From: Trichaptum fuscoviolaceum
Taxonomy: Eukaryota; Basidiomycota; Agaricomycetes; Hymenochaetales; Trichaptaceae
Length of the DNA stretch: 64,000 bases
Assembly: GCA_910574455.1 (NCBI GenBank)
Contig: CAJSYZ010000009.1
Coordinates: 744,001 to 808,000, forward strand
Direction of reading: 5' to 3'
Shown: one piece after another, positions 43,921 to 56,806 of the stretch
Numbering within the stretch: position 1 is the stretch's first letter
Layout: each line of letters starts with the position of its first letter
Made by a program: the position numbers and the translations under genes
Notes under the pieces: generated by a model
Database searches by the model: none
What the model was told of the DNA's origin: nothing
The model's input: only the letters and a program-made list of their open reading frames with translations

Positions 43921-46806
43921 ATGTCACACCAACGAAGTCGGTGTTCGTTTATTTCTCTCCCCCTTCCTCAATTGTTTCTCTAGGCGTACGGAATACTTAC
44001 TTCGAATCACAGCTCCTGCCTCGTCAGATACGCCTGCTGTTGTTAACAGACGTAGGGTTCACTATAGCAGCCGTGAGTACTTGAACTAAAACAGTACAAC
44101 AGTCGTAAGAATAACAACTTTGCATTAGAAATTGATGCAGGAAAGGAAAGGCAACGTGCAACATCCGGTAAGAGTCTTGATTCATGTTGTAACAACTGCT
44201 GATAATCTTATTGTTACGGCCAGATCGTGTGCGTGGACAGGTGACAATCAAAGGTTAGTATATTAGGCCACTTGGTTCCATCTCTCTCTTGAAGATATCT
44301 TGTTCTACCGTTAGAGCCCGTTACATCAATAGTTGGCGTGTCGGAAGCCCCTGTTGACTCACAGACGATGCGAAAGTGGAAGAAAGCTTACAGCAAGTAC
44401 AAAGCGTAAGTACTTTTTCAGTCACTTCAGACTCAGGTTCTACGATTACTCATACTCGTTGCACGATTAGAAAATCCCGTAACCTGGCAACAGAGGTCGT
44501 GCATGTTGAGACTATATCTCTGTTCTACAGCGGCTTATTATGCGCACTTTCTAGATTGAGGAGCTTCTTCTACACATGAAACGCATTGGTGGCGAAGTTA
44601 CGACCGAAATCGAGGAGGAATTGCGAGATACCACCGATTGGATCCACGACCTTGACGTTGCACTGGAGGAAGAATTAAAATCCGGTTTGTGGAGCTATAT
44701 GTATGTATGCATGGGAATATATTTGACTAATAGTGTCTTGTTTTCAATTAGAAGGTAAACAAGCAAAAGACGAGTTATTACGATGTCTGAAGAATCTGAG
44801 GCTTGAAGTCACAAAGATTCTTGATGCTTTACATCGGCAGAAGCATTCCTTTAGATACTTACATCGACTCAAAGGCCTTCTCCATGTATGATCAGTGTGT
44901 TTGTGAGTTTGGTAACCAAAGGGCTAACCTCCGTATACTAGGAAATGATACAAGATATCGGTCCGTCAAACTCCTTAATTCGCTAGTAATATGCCTAATC
45001 ATATAACTTGTTTAGAGTCTTCCAATTATGAGAAGGCAATATTACTCGAAGAACTCGTCCCTAAACTTGAAAACTCATTTCTTAATGTCAAAAGCGATTT
45101 CCGGAAATTTTCGGATAAAAGTGAGTACTTGTTTTTCTAGCTTGAACATCAATATATAAGACTTACCATAACATCTACTATACAACTACAATAGCCCTTC
45201 CGGATTTTGTCAATGAAGAGGAAGAACGGGCGACAACGCTCTACCTAAGTCTGACAACAATCGCCATTTTCTTCTCCAGCATTACAGCAACCACGCTCCA
45301 ATTTTCGTACCAACAGTCAACGCACTTGAGCAGTGCAATGAACCTCAGCTGGTTTCTGTCAATTGTATTCAGTGTTTCTTCCGGCGTCAACAGTATGATA
45401 AGCATGGTTTGGAGGAAGTCACACATGTATGCACTCCGTATTATTATGTTGATCATCTCTCACCAAGCATCATTTCCTACGTCAGTTACTTCGAAAGGAA
45501 AACTCCATCTTCGTTCAAGTGTTGGTTTGCTCGGGCGCCGATAGGATTCTTGGTGATTTCTGCACTTGCCTTTATCATTGGGCTAGATCTATTTGTGTTT
45601 TCTTCTCATCAAGTACGTGCCGACCCCTCAGCCACAGCCATAGCTAACAACTTTGATATTGTCTAGCCGACTTACGTTGCGACCGCTACAAGCATATTAA
45701 TTGCGCTTCACATCCTTGGACTTCTCTTCATCTTACCTTGGCTACTAGTCCAGTTTCGGCAAACTGTTCTCACCAAAATTTGGTACAGGAATATTTGCTG
45801 GTAAATCTGCTTTATAATATTTCGCCTTCGTGTATGTTCAAAATTTTGCGCAGGGTCTTACTTCGTGACAACGAACAAATCTATAGGATCAATCTCGAAA
45901 TTGCTATCGCAAGGAACTGGAACTACTCTTTCCCATCACAGCCGCGCATTGTTTTAAGGCTTGTAAGGTGATACGAATGCCGTCCAACCATTTCCTTGAT
46001 GACGGTTCTGACGTATATATAATTCAATCTAGATTGGTGATCAGTGTCATTAGCGCCCTATTCTCTTGTAAAAAACAATCGTCTCGAGTGATGTTAAATA
46101 GGAGAGACATCGAGCATGCGTCCGGTGAGTCTATACAGGAAAACGAATGTGGCTACGCTTACTTCTGATAATAGACGATGGTCCTCACAACATTTTCTTT
46201 AGCTCATTGGGCACGGAATTTAGCTCAGATCATGACTGTTGGAAGCGTATCGATGATGACATAAAAAGGCTGAAAGATGTGAGGTACGTTTAAGACTATT
46301 TGCTTTGGACAGTCATCAGTTTGACAGCAAACGTGGTGCTTGGGTTAAATATTAGATGTTCTACCAAGCACATTCAAAGAAACGGAGCATACCTTCTATG
46401 GGGCTTCCCTCACCTCGAAACGCTGCTGAACCGGCTGATACGTGCAATAGAAGCGGAGAACAAAAGAATTGAGCAAATCAGGCCATTGGAGACATCACAA
46501 AACGCAAGCAGCGGACCAACCCTTTTCGCAGTCCACGCTCCTAGCGTAGAGGAAATGGTAAAACAGGAAGATGAACTCAGGAGGTATACCAGGGATGATG
46601 GTGATCAGGACAACTCAAGGCAACCTTTCCCAAGTCAAAAGACGATGATTGGTCGCTCGGATGGTATGAATGGGGATAGGAAGAAGAAGGGGAATGATGC
46701 ATCAGTGCAAACTGTACCTCTGCCTTTAGGATTAGGATTTCATATTAGTCGTCATGCAGAACTTTCGCGCAGATCGCCGGAGTCGCATGACGGTGCGAGT
46801 ACATGA
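43921..46806 (+). CDS. Multi-exon membrane protein, paralogue B
   Basis: The start ATG at 43921 (MSHQRSR) is chosen because a 43-base intron then joins an exon reading TEYLLRITAPASSDTPAVVN in phase. Following exons include DAGKERQRATSD, RVRGQVTIK, PVTSIVGVSEAPVDS with KWKKAYSKYKA, and EELLLHMKRIGGEVTTEIEE. The membrane core has LSLTTIAIFFSSITATTLQF (about 45245-45305), MNLSWFLSIVFSVSSGVNSM, APIGFLVISALAFIIGLDLF (about 45535-45595) and ALHILGLLFILPWLL (about 45708-45750). The tail has LLWGFPHLETLLNRL and ends at 46806. It matches the gene at 32881-35843 in the membrane core and in the KWKKAYSKYKA/DWKATYEAYRS and LWGFP/LWGYP positions. Function is unknown. The tail is cut into many small exons that are hard to place by eye. 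Confidence 0.68.
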
Positions 46807-47786
46807 TACTAGAGAATTGTAAAGTTCATATGTTTCACGCAGAACAAGATTAGCGATTTCATATACATGTATAATGAATTATGTCTGATGGCAAGAATAA
46901 CTTGATGCATTAGACAAACACAATATTCAGCCTTGCGTGTCTATTTATTAGAAGGACATAGATTAATGTTTAGCTCGACATCAAAGAGTAGCTCGGAGTA
47001 AGAGCTCCAGCTTGAGTTCAATGAAACTACCTTTGCTCTTGATCTTTACTTCTTGATTGTCGTCATCCGTAGCTCTGACGATTTCACGCGGTGAAAAAAT
47101 ACAACATCGAGTATGAGCTAACGAAGTCCTTAGCGCGGATCCAACTCGATCTCGTCGTTCTGGCTCGCTGCCATTTGAAAAAAGATGTTTCCGCAAAGTA
47201 AGATGATGTAAAGAATGGGAACGACAGGTACTTTCGGGAGAAGTCACCTTGAAGCTCAGTGAAACTATCCTTGTTATACTGTAATGTGACTTCGGTTGAC
47301 GTGGGCTCAGGCACTGCTATCCAGGCCTTAGACTATTTATCGGTCGCCAAAGGATGAGAGGATGCTTGGGTTGCGAGATATTTGCGGTCTTCATCATGTG
47401 TTGATACTGACTTGAGGCTCAGAGTCCTTGTCGTTGAGGTGGATGAAGAGAGACGCGACGCGACCACTGTAGACGCGTGACGTCATCATGATCATGATCA
47501 TCTCGCGTGCCACAATGTCACAGCTTCAACTTGAAGTTGAAGTCGTGGGACTCTTTCAAGTCAGGAACACACACTGAACCTTGAAGAAGTGAAGCAGAAT
47601 GTGCTATTCTCACTTACCCTTTCCATCGGGCACGACTTTACTTTACTTCATCTGAAAGCCAGACTGCAGACACGGACTTTTGCGGATGCAAGTAGTACAG
47701 TACTGTAGTGAGCCAGTCAGCAAGTGAGTTGTTGTCATAGGCATCTCACTCCTCTCTGACTGAAACTGACCGGGCCTGCCTTTATT
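46807..47786. other. Intergenic; weak minus-strand exons possible
   Basis: On the minus strand EVTLQYNKDSFTELQ (about 47295-47250) and EVKIKSKGSFIELKLELL (about 47065-46990) look related to each other and are separated by plausible splice sites. They may be the end of a small gene, but no start or domain was recognised. CATGATCATGATCATC at about 47487-47502 is a short palindromic run. Confidence 0.3.
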
Positions 47787-48490
47787 CTTGACTACAAACT
47801 CACTACATATCCTCCCTACAGCCTGAGGATATCATCGAAGTTTTGAGCCGACTGTTGACGGCACCCTACCGGAATTCATTGCCTCCTTCATCCACGAGCA
47901 CATGACGCCCTATGGCAAAGCCAAGTTTGTCCTAGTCTGCTAAACTCGACAAACATTCCACCGAGAACGGTCATTCGGAAATATTGCAACTCTTTCTATA
48001 AGATCGAGTCATATGCCAGTGGGAAGCAAGGGTAGTACATCAGTAGACGGCAGAATGATTTGTTGACGTCAAAGACTTCAATGAAGGCAGGACTGTTTAC
48101 TGGGCAGAAATCAACCAGCGGGACGGCGCAACCAACTGCTGAGGTTTCGGACGGAAAGAAGCAGTTAAATGAGTGTTGTCGGAGTGGACAATGGTGAGTC
48201 ATCGAGAAATTTTGCGGGTAACTCGGAGATTGACGTGAATGACGACTATGTGCAGGCCTTCTTGACTGACGAAAGAGAAGATTAGCGTATGTGATAAGCT
48301 CCTCCTCTAACAACATTGTTATTCACAACGTTGTAGGGGATTAAACAGCAAATCAATGAACTTGCATACCCCATGCTCAAAGAATACGACGTCCGTAACG
48401 ACCATCTCAATCTTGAAAGTCAACTGAAGCCCACCTTGTCCATTCGATCATTCCAAAAGACGTATTTGAGTAAGATGCTCGGGATGGGTG
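47787..48490 (+). pseudogene. Decayed fragment of the XPB/Ssl2 (TFIIH helicase) gene
   Basis: Pieces of the XPB N-terminal half occur in the right order but in shifting frames: LTTNSL (about 47788), EDIIEVLSRL (about 47826-47855), GTLPEFIASFIHEHMTPYGK with FVLV (about 47860-47935), KHSTENGHSEILQLFL (about 47950-48000), then KTSMKAGLFTGQKSTSGTAQ (about 48070-48130), GVDN (about 48185), and finally [15 protein letters not shown] with [20 protein letters not shown] (about 48355-48485). The match stops just where the ATP-binding helicase core should begin. Frameshifts and stops (for example TAA after LVC near 47941) exclude function. XPB is an essential DNA-opening subunit of TFIIH, so an intact gene must lie elsewhere. 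A possible retained intron near 48190-48255 suggests a DNA-level duplication rather than a processed copy. Confidence 0.72.
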
Positions 48491-50105
48491 AGTGGACACT
48501 TGTTATCATTTTCCCTGTATGATTTGCACTGGCGGAAAGCACTTATTATGAGTAAATGTTGATATAGCAAGCAAGAGAAATGAGTATAACAGATGACGTC
48601 ACAGTTGCCCGTGCATACATTTAGGAAACCGACGGCCTTCAAGTTCCATTACTTTGGCTACTTCGACTTCAATTCGCAGTTACCAACTTAACGCTGACTT
48701 ACTCAGACCTCGTGATAAACCTGCAGACAAAAACCGAGCAGGACACTAACTCATCGTCAAATTTTCATTCCGGGATCAACACCAAAACTCGGAGGACTTC
48801 GGGTGCTCCAGGACCACAGGGAGTGGCGAAGCTTCAAGGTCTCAAGATTTCGCGGCTCCTCCTCGTCTCTCTGGGGCAGCGCGACTCTTCATTCTTCTAG
48901 TATCTTGGCTATTGCACTCATTGGCTTACTGCTTCGGCGTTGTCCCGCCGTTCGCTGCCTTCTGTGTCTGGATTTGAGCGGACTTTCTGGGATTTGCCTT
49001 GCTGTCTCTCTGTGGCCTTTCTGGCCTTTCTCTTGCCATTCTCTGCTATAGGTTCTCAGTCTTCCTGCCTCTGTCTTGTACTAGATCATTGACTACAGTT
49101 TTGCCCCTATTCTTGCCTCGCTTTGCAATTTTTGGCTAATGCTTTGCCACTATTTGATACCTGGGGATATTCTTTCTGCTGACAAGCTGACATCCTCAAG
49201 TTCAGTACCTCTTCTGTCGCTCGGGAGTGGCTTTAACCAAACATCCGGCCAATCCAACTTTCCACCACAATGTCCTTCGCAGGAGCGTTCAAGTGAAGAC
49301 ATCCATTTTTTTTAAAAAACAGAATGCGGGACAGATTGATTTTTTGCGAGCTGTTTCTGGAGGTGGGGAATGGAGTGCTTAGAACACTCCAGTCTGTAAG
49401 TTTATTTCGATGTGATGGTAGAACGCTTAGACGTTGCTCACCATCAGTAACAAAGTCCCATCCCAGCGAGATCTATATGAAGGCGAATGTCCGACTTTTC
49501 GAACGTAAGTCTAGATGGATGTTCTTCACCTTGCTCAACGTCGATCACGGCTGAAATCCTCTCCTTCATTTGACCACTAAGGCCTGAAGAAATTTCGGAA
49601 TCTGATTGAAGACCTTCGATCCTTTCGAATGAAATGATATAGTGTGTGAAATTCCTTTTGCTGTAAAACCCGATTTGACATGAGAATTCGCATGGCGAAA
49701 AGTCAACATTTATGGCAGGACCCTGATCTACAGTTTTGCTTCCGTTCACCCTCGCTTCAACTGTAACGGCGGACGACGACAACGAACGCAAACTGCTATT
49801 CGACAGAATGAGGCTCAGAGCAACATCCCGTGCCCTCACCATTTAGATTTCAACAACAACACTTAGAAGCATTCTGCTGTGCAGGTTCTTCGTGTCTTTC
49901 ACCCTCCACTTCTTCTCTTTTGGTCTTTTACCCTAGGAAGTACTGTCATATAGACAGCTCGAACGCTGTGCATCGATTCTTACGGGACGTGACGAGCTGC
50001 GGGTATATGAAGGTTGAGCTTGACGCGAGCTATTTTACTCTGTAACTACAAAAGTGAGCCAACGGTCCTACTATCTATCCTCAAAGCCTTAATCTCCTCG
50101 CAGAA
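48491..50105. other. Intergenic with one doubtful minus-strand frame
   Basis: A 132-codon frame on the minus strand (49842-49444, MVRARDVALSLILSNSSLRS, then VEARVNGSKT and ERIEGLQSD) has a protein-like composition and lies head to head with the next gene, but no domain or splice support was found. The rest (48500-49300) shows pyrimidine- and TCT-rich DNA and an A/T run near 49308-49320. Confidence 0.3.
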
Positions 50106-53100
50106 ATGGCATCGCAATCCTCACCGTCTGTCTCTTATATCCCTGTCATGGCGACGCCGGTCCCTCGTAAGGCATCCTCGCGGAATGCTCTTGCGGGTTC
50201 ACTGAGCTTGTCCCAGTTTTCCCTACTCCCAACACCTCGTTCAGCTTCGCAAGGAAGTCCCCTACAAGCGAGCCCGTCATCTACAGCATCCAGCATAAAA
50301 CCCTCTGCGTCACCCTCTCCTGCACCCGGGAGTGTCTCTGGCATTCCCAAGTTTCGGTCCTTCCGCAACATGCTTCCGTTCGGACCGAAGCAGACACCGC
50401 CTGGTAATGGTTCGCCTCCCGTTTCGTACCCAACCTCCATTCCGTCAGGCGTAAAGCACCGCAGAAGCTTCTCATCCATGGCTACGCCGAGCATGCATGA
50501 GAGCCCAAAGGCCGGTTTCCTCACCTTCGGACCGCGAAGCTCTTTCTCCATGAATAGGAAGAGTCCCGCACCTACGTCGCCGAATCGTTCGAAGTCGGAG
50601 GACCATGAACAATCGCCGGTCATCTCCATTCAAGCACAAACTATGGCACAAGCAGCATCGACTGACAGTTTAACACCAAAATCAGCGCAGTTTGTAGCTA
50701 CCTTGACAACACCAGATGATCTATCACAGCGATTTAGAGCGCAGACTGCAGTCGGAGGAGGTACGGTACGTTATCCATGATAATGTTACAGAGTCTGACA
50801 TGCAAGGAACAGGGAATGAGTCACCGCGACTTGAACTTGACCTCAGTATCGCCCGTAGTGGCGACTTATCCACCATCATTGAATCGGAGCTGTCAAGCAT
50901 GTCCATATCGAAGCACATACCTCCTTTAGACAATTCGGGCAGCAGCAGTCCACACCAATCATCAAGGGAGGAAGAGCCAACAGACTCCGATGGCGACCTC
51001 ATTCTTGCTGGTCTTGCAAAGAAAGTGCACAAGCAATCCATTTCCATCGTGAAAGCGGAGAACACGGATGTCAGCACTACCTCCTCAAAACGCCGTCACG
51101 AGGCTGATAAAAGCAGAAATCTTAGTGCATCATGGGAGGCAGGGCTAGCAGACTTTCGCAGATCGATGGGCCAGCATCTGCACGACGTTGGTGAAAACTC
51201 TACCAGATCAAGTGCTGCGACGACACCATCGACCGCTCAATCTCCCTTTCAGAGCAGTCCAGAGGACCCATCCTCCCGCTCTTCGCCTCAGCCTTCGCCA
51301 GTAGTCGGCGACCGACAGATTAGCTTCGACTTGTCGTCGCTTGACCCGGATCTCGCGGCGCTACTCAGCCCCCATAACATCCCTTCCCGCCGCAACGACG
51401 ACGAGGACGCCGCCATCGCCGCAGCCGTAGACGCGGTCACCCCTCCCCCGCCTATGTCTCTGTCCCCTTCCCCTTCACCAGAATCAGATGCTGAGCTTGG
51501 TCCAGGGCGGACAAGTTCTGACACTGAAGATTTCGGCCCGGTTGCGAACAGTAAACGCACGTCAGGGGAATCTCGGCGTAAAGGACATATTACTTCGCTG
51601 GGTCTGCAATCCTCCCCACCCTCACGCAAATCACGGCCCTCGTCTCTGGCAATGTCGAACTCCTCCCAGTCAGCGACGGATCCACGAAGATCATCTTTAG
51701 ATATGCCTGGCACTGCGAAGCGAGCAGGATTCCCCCATATCTCGGTCATTGATAGAGAACTAAGGGAATCGCCATTAAGAAGAGCAAGTGAAGAGGCGCC
51801 AGCGGAAACCCTTGCTTCAGCTTCAAAACGTCCTTTGCTTGGACGATCGTACTCGGCATTGGGAAACTCCATCTCTACGGGCGACCCGACGAAACGTCGC
51901 GCTTTGACGCCCCGTCTTACAACCACTCCTGCACGGCCAAGCACTGCATCAGGCGTTCCGAAGGCGCGTGTCGCCTCTGATAGCCGACCCGTCCTTCGGA
52001 GCTCGCGGATGAACGAGGACCAAGCACGCGGGTATTGCGACGATTCCAGTCCACCTGTCGGACGTTCGGCCTCAGCGCTCGGACTTTCTTTGAACACCCG
52101 CCGCTTGTTGGGTGGAATGGCGGATCGCCCCGGAAGTGCCCTCAGTCGTAGTGTGCAGCCTTCTGTGAGGACAAGGCGACGCAGTCTTAGCGTCAACGAA
52201 GTCCAGGGCCCACCGATTAGGCGAGCGAGGGAATGGATAAATCAGCACACAGAAAGGGCCTTCTCAGCTGCGGGATTGCTCAATCGTGACACCTCGGATG
52301 CGCGGGATAGGAGCGCGTCCGTGTCCACAACTGTGACACGACCGGAATCTCGACTGCGCGCCAGTGCACGCATTTCCAGTGATCACGACTTCCGGTCATC
52401 TGTTGGACAGAATGCATCTTTGTATGTCCCGGGCATAACAAGGTCTGCATCCTGGGGGCGTAGGGAAAGCACCTCCCGAAGCATGACGATGTCGGAGCTT
52501 ACATCAGCGCGTGGCGACAGCCCGGTGACTACCGTCACCTCATCAACCCCGACCTCTGCTAGCAATCCGCGTACAGCATTCTCATCATCCACTGCAACTT
52601 CATATTCTGGCGGATCACCACAACAACAATTTCAGCAATATCAATTAGAGTCAACGTTACAGGCTTTGAAGGAGAAACATTCGCTGGAAATGGAAGCGCT
52701 CCTGAGTGCGCTTGGCGACTCGCAGCGTTCCGCAAGGACACTGAGAGAGGAGAACTCGCGACTGCGTGGTCGGATCAACGACCTTGAAGATCAGCTGAAC
52801 GATTTGGTCGAACAAATGGAGGCAGCGCGGCGAGCTACGCCTTCGCAGCTAGCGCCTAATTATGCTCGATCTATGTTTACTTCTTCCCGCCCTGGCTCAC
52901 GCGTAGGCTCTGTAGAGCCTCCGCCCAAGAGGCAAATGCAATCGAGACTCCAAACCTACGTCGTCGCTCCTGATTCTACAGATGAAACAGAGGATGTGCT
53001 AGATAGCCAAATAACAATGCGTGAAGCGATGGCTCACACATCCCCGGGCCTCGTTGCGATGGCGCCTGAACGTAGTGTTCGTAATCGTTCAAGTACAGCA

Positions 53101-53427
53101 TCGTCTGTATTCCCACTTCTTCCCAGCAACATGTCGATGTTGCTTCACGAGGACGGAGACTCCGACAATTCAGCACTCTATTCAAACTATCAAGCGCAAT
53201 CCCGCGCTACCTCTCCCACCCTGCTGTTGTCCCGTCTCACAGCTTCTAATGCATCAAGCAAGAGCAAACACATCTCACGACCGTCTGTGTCATCGATAGG
53301 CAGTGCTGATATATCGATGATGTCGGCACCTGGCTCACCGCGTAGTCTACGACTAAATCCCGAACATGAGAAAAATCTGGGTGACATGATGAGCGTTGAT
53401 TTTAGTATCATTGCGTCAGATGAGTAA
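50106..53427 (+). CDS. Large Ser/Pro-rich coiled-coil protein
   Basis: The start at 50106 (MASQSSPSVSYIPVMATPVP) gives about 218 codons; an intron of about 31 bases (50760-50790, GTACGG to TTACAG) then joins in phase 1 to a long exon ending at 53427, about 1,096 residues in total. Most of the protein is low-complexity Ser/Pro/Arg/Thr with many SP and RSS sites (SFRNMLPFG, RRSFSSMATPS, RRSLSVNEVQ), typical of heavily phosphorylated, disordered proteins. A single coiled coil lies near the C-terminus (52620-52840): LESTLQALKEKHSLEMEALL and LREENSRLRGRINDLEDQLN. No catalytic domain is visible. A scaffold or cytoskeleton-associated role would fit but is inference. The intron is shorter than its neighbours' introns. 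Confidence 0.75.
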
Positions 53428-54528
53428 ATTTTCGTTTTTCTTGTAAATTATCTATTCGTTTTATTTCACCTCCCTCCCCCTTACGTTCGTTCGATTTGTC
53501 TCTCCCCTCATCTTTTTATGTCGGATGAATAATCTATTCCAGGAATTTAGGACCACATTGTTAGATATTGGAAGTCTCAATCTGTATATTGAACATTTCT
53601 CTAATGGTTCGAACCGCTGGGCGCCGCATTGTATAACTGTACTGAAGTAACAACATTTTATTGTAGATGTCACATTGAATTAAATCTCTGATCGGACTCC
53701 TGGTGTATTTGAAATGAGGCGAATATCGATGCCCCGAAATGATATCGAACGTGCACGGAAACAAACTTACTTGGTTGTTGGTCCCTATTTGGTTCCGTCC
53801 CCGTTTCCAAGAATAACGTGCTTGAATCATCAACGGTCTTCCGACACTTGTTGATCACTGACTCGCAGCGCCGGCCGCTCTGGCTTCCACTTTTTTTTAG
53901 AGACAGGAGCTTGGAGGGTAGCCGGCTGTGGTCTGTTCCATCGGCATCTGGATTCCATGAGAAGTGATACTACTGGTGAAGAGTCTTTCCTGTGCTTCTC
54001 TTCACTAGAGACAGAAACTTGCGTATCAAGTTTCTATCCGGAAACAATTTTCGCTTGGATGTCAATGCGACAGTGTCTCCTATATCAACAATTGCCAGGT
54101 CATTGCGGCACTGCCACCTACGTCAAATACATCCTGCGATGCCTATCGGGCACGATGTTTTTAGCCCGATGTGCACTATGAAACACGTTTTCTGCATTCT
54201 CTCTGACAACGGCATTGCCAAATTTCACTAATACCCAAAGTTAGCATTTTCGATCGCAGCATAACGGTTCCGATACAACACGCGAATTACCAGCTGTGCA
54301 AATTGTCCAGTTTTATTATTACGAATCTGACTCATGGGTATTTGTGTCTCTTCCATTTAGCATTTAAGGCTCCTGAGCTGCATGGGGCTTTCAGTAGAAG
54401 TACCTTTCCCCTTCACGAGCAATTCCTCCCATTTGCGCAGAGTGCGTCCCTTTCCTTTCCTCTCACAGGTACAAGATCAAGCTTCATTGCCATATCTTGC
54501 CTCTTTGCACTTACAGTACATCTTCGTT
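53428..54528. other. Intergenic, nothing firmly recognised
   Basis: 3' flank of the coiled-coil gene and 5' flank of the CFA synthase gene. An upstream extension of the CFA synthase frame to an ATG at 54382 is open (MGLSVEVPFPFTSN) and cannot be excluded as its true start. Confidence 0.4.
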
Positions 54529-56486
54529 ATGGACTTTCTGAATTCCTGGCTAGTGTCAACGGGTAAGATGAACCCACCATGAGATCTATGTTGTCGAAAC
54601 TAATGCTTAAATTCTAGCACGCGACACTCTCCTTGCATCCCTCAAATCTGCTATTCTTATCGGACATCTTACAATCTATGACACAAGCAACACGTACTTG
54701 TTTGGCACGTATTCCAAAGGTGCAGTTATTGCGGAACTTCGTGTTGTCAATGAAGATTTCTGGACCCGTGTATTTATGTACGTCACGTAATATTAGCTTC
54801 CACTTGCGTTTACGCTAACCACTCCATTAGGTCTGGCGATCTTGGCTGTATGTAATATTTTATCTCATTTGGAAGGCTTGAGGATTAACCGTTTGGTTAA
54901 AGTTAGCGAAGCGTACATGATTGGAGATGTTCATATCGACGATCTCGACGCCGTTATGGAGGTAAGCCGAACCGAATTCCAGATTTCCAAATTGTACTGA
55001 ATCTATTTCAAGCTCTTCGTCGACAATGAGTCTTCGTTGGGTAAACTCTCGACAATTGCCAGTGCTCTCACCTCCATCGTATCTGGGGTCTCAAATGCCT
55101 TGCTCGGACAAAGCAAACGGCAGGCGCGGTTGAATGCGATGGCCGCTTATGACCAATCCAATGAGCTTTTCAAAGTACGTTTACAATTATCATATACAGT
55201 GCTTCATTCCATTCTAAAGGATGTGTACAGGCTGTACTTAGCAAGGAAATGATGTACTCTTGCGCGTTATGGGGCGACTCTGAGGGCGGCATCGATGGTG
55301 ATCTTGAGAAGGGTTCTCAAATCGGGGATCTGGAAGCGGCGCAATTACGAAAGATCCACCATGTTCTTCGCAAAGCCCGTGTTAAGCCAGGGCACAGGTT
55401 GCTTGAGTTCGGTTCTGGGTGGGGTGGGCTGGCTATCGAGGTACTATCCAAGCTTTACCTATTCTCCTCATGCATACTAAATGATGTTGCAGGCTGCCCG
55501 CTCTTTCGGATGCGAAGTAGATACTTTAACGCTTTCAAAAGAACAAAAGGCTTTGTCTGATGAGCGAATCAAGGCTGCTGGCCTTGAGAACAAAATACGA
55601 GTTCATCTTATGGACTATCGCGACCTCCCTCCTCACTTCGAAAAAGCGTTCGATGCGTTCGTGAGCATTGAGATGGTCGAGGTGAGAGAACTAATACTGC
55701 TCATCTTGATTCAGTCTAAAAGTGTATTATCTCAAAATCAGCATGTTGGTGCGAAGGTGAATCATCTCGAGTGTCAGGGTCCTTAAGCCAAGCTTAACTG
55801 ACATTCGATTGTTTAGCATTATGCTTCTTACTTCCGCGCAATAGACTGGGCCCTGAAGTCCAAAAACGCCGCTGCTGTGATCACTGCTACGACCCGACCA
55901 GAAGCACGCTATACAGCCTATCAGTAAGTATAAGTAGAGTTATTGTACTCTTGAAACACAACTCATTCGTTCTATGATCTAGAGCCGAGGATTTTGCCCG
56001 GAAGTACATGTGGCCTAATGCCTCTGTTCCAAGTGCGACGGTATTAGTCAATGCCGCCCATGCAGCGTGTCCCGGACAGTTCACTTTAGAAGGCATCGAG
56101 AACCACGCCGCTCGTAAGTGACAATAACATCCTGACCTGCAGGGCCAACCGCATCATCTGATCTCTAATTCGTTTCATGGCGTTTAGATTACCCACGCAC
56201 TCTTCGCGAATGGGGTCGACGGGTTGAAACCCAGCTATCGAAAGAGGATCTTGTAAAGGACTTCCCGGAGATGAAACATAGTGAAGCCGAATTCGAAATT
56301 CTTAAACGCAAGTGGCGGTACTTGGTCTCCTACGCAGGTGTTGGCTTTGCGAAGGGGTACACAACGTGCCATATGTGGACTTTCATCCGAAAGGTCAATT
56401 CTTTCCTTCCTCCATGGGTGACTAAAGACGCTGATAGTTGATCACTCGGTTTTCAGAATGATATGCCGAATCCTAATTGCATCTAA
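54529..56486 (+). CDS. Cyclopropane-fatty-acyl-phospholipid synthase
   Basis: Nine or so exons. From MDFLNSWLVST the frame joins ARDTLLASLKSAILIGHLTI, then AELRVVNEDFWTRVF, EAYMIGDVHIDDLDAVMELF, MMYSCALWGD, the SAM-binding loop LLEFGSGWGGLAIEAARSFG (about 55400-55510), EVDTLTLSKEQKAL, AFDAFVSIEMVEHVG, YASYFRAIDWALKSK, ENHAAHYPRTLREWGRR and GVGFAKGYTTCHMWTFIRK. A short last exon ends with TAA at 56486. The enzyme moves a methylene group from S-adenosylmethionine to double bonds of membrane phospholipid acyl chains. The GxGxG motif and the family hallmarks are all present, and no stop interrupts the frame. The exact start is uncertain. It lies tail to tail with the questin-oxidase-like gene, 320 bp apart. 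Confidence 0.87.
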
Positions 56487-56806
56487 TTTACTCAGCCGCT
56501 TCGCTGACTACTTCGGCCTGATTTTCATATCTTACACGTACGCCACACACTCCCTATTTACAATTGTAGCTCTAGCCTCCAGACCATCACTATAATTGCT
56601 CTGGAAGCACTGCATTTAGCCTACAGTACGCGGGTAATTAAGGAGCCTCGGACAATATTTAAATACTTATTTTATTTGTCAACATACACACTCTTTTGTA
56701 TCCATGCATATCAACGTAGGCTAGCTACTACACGATCTTTATCAAGTTATCAATACACATACACTCTTATTAAATCTGCGATCAAGACAACAAACTTTGA
56801 AACTTC

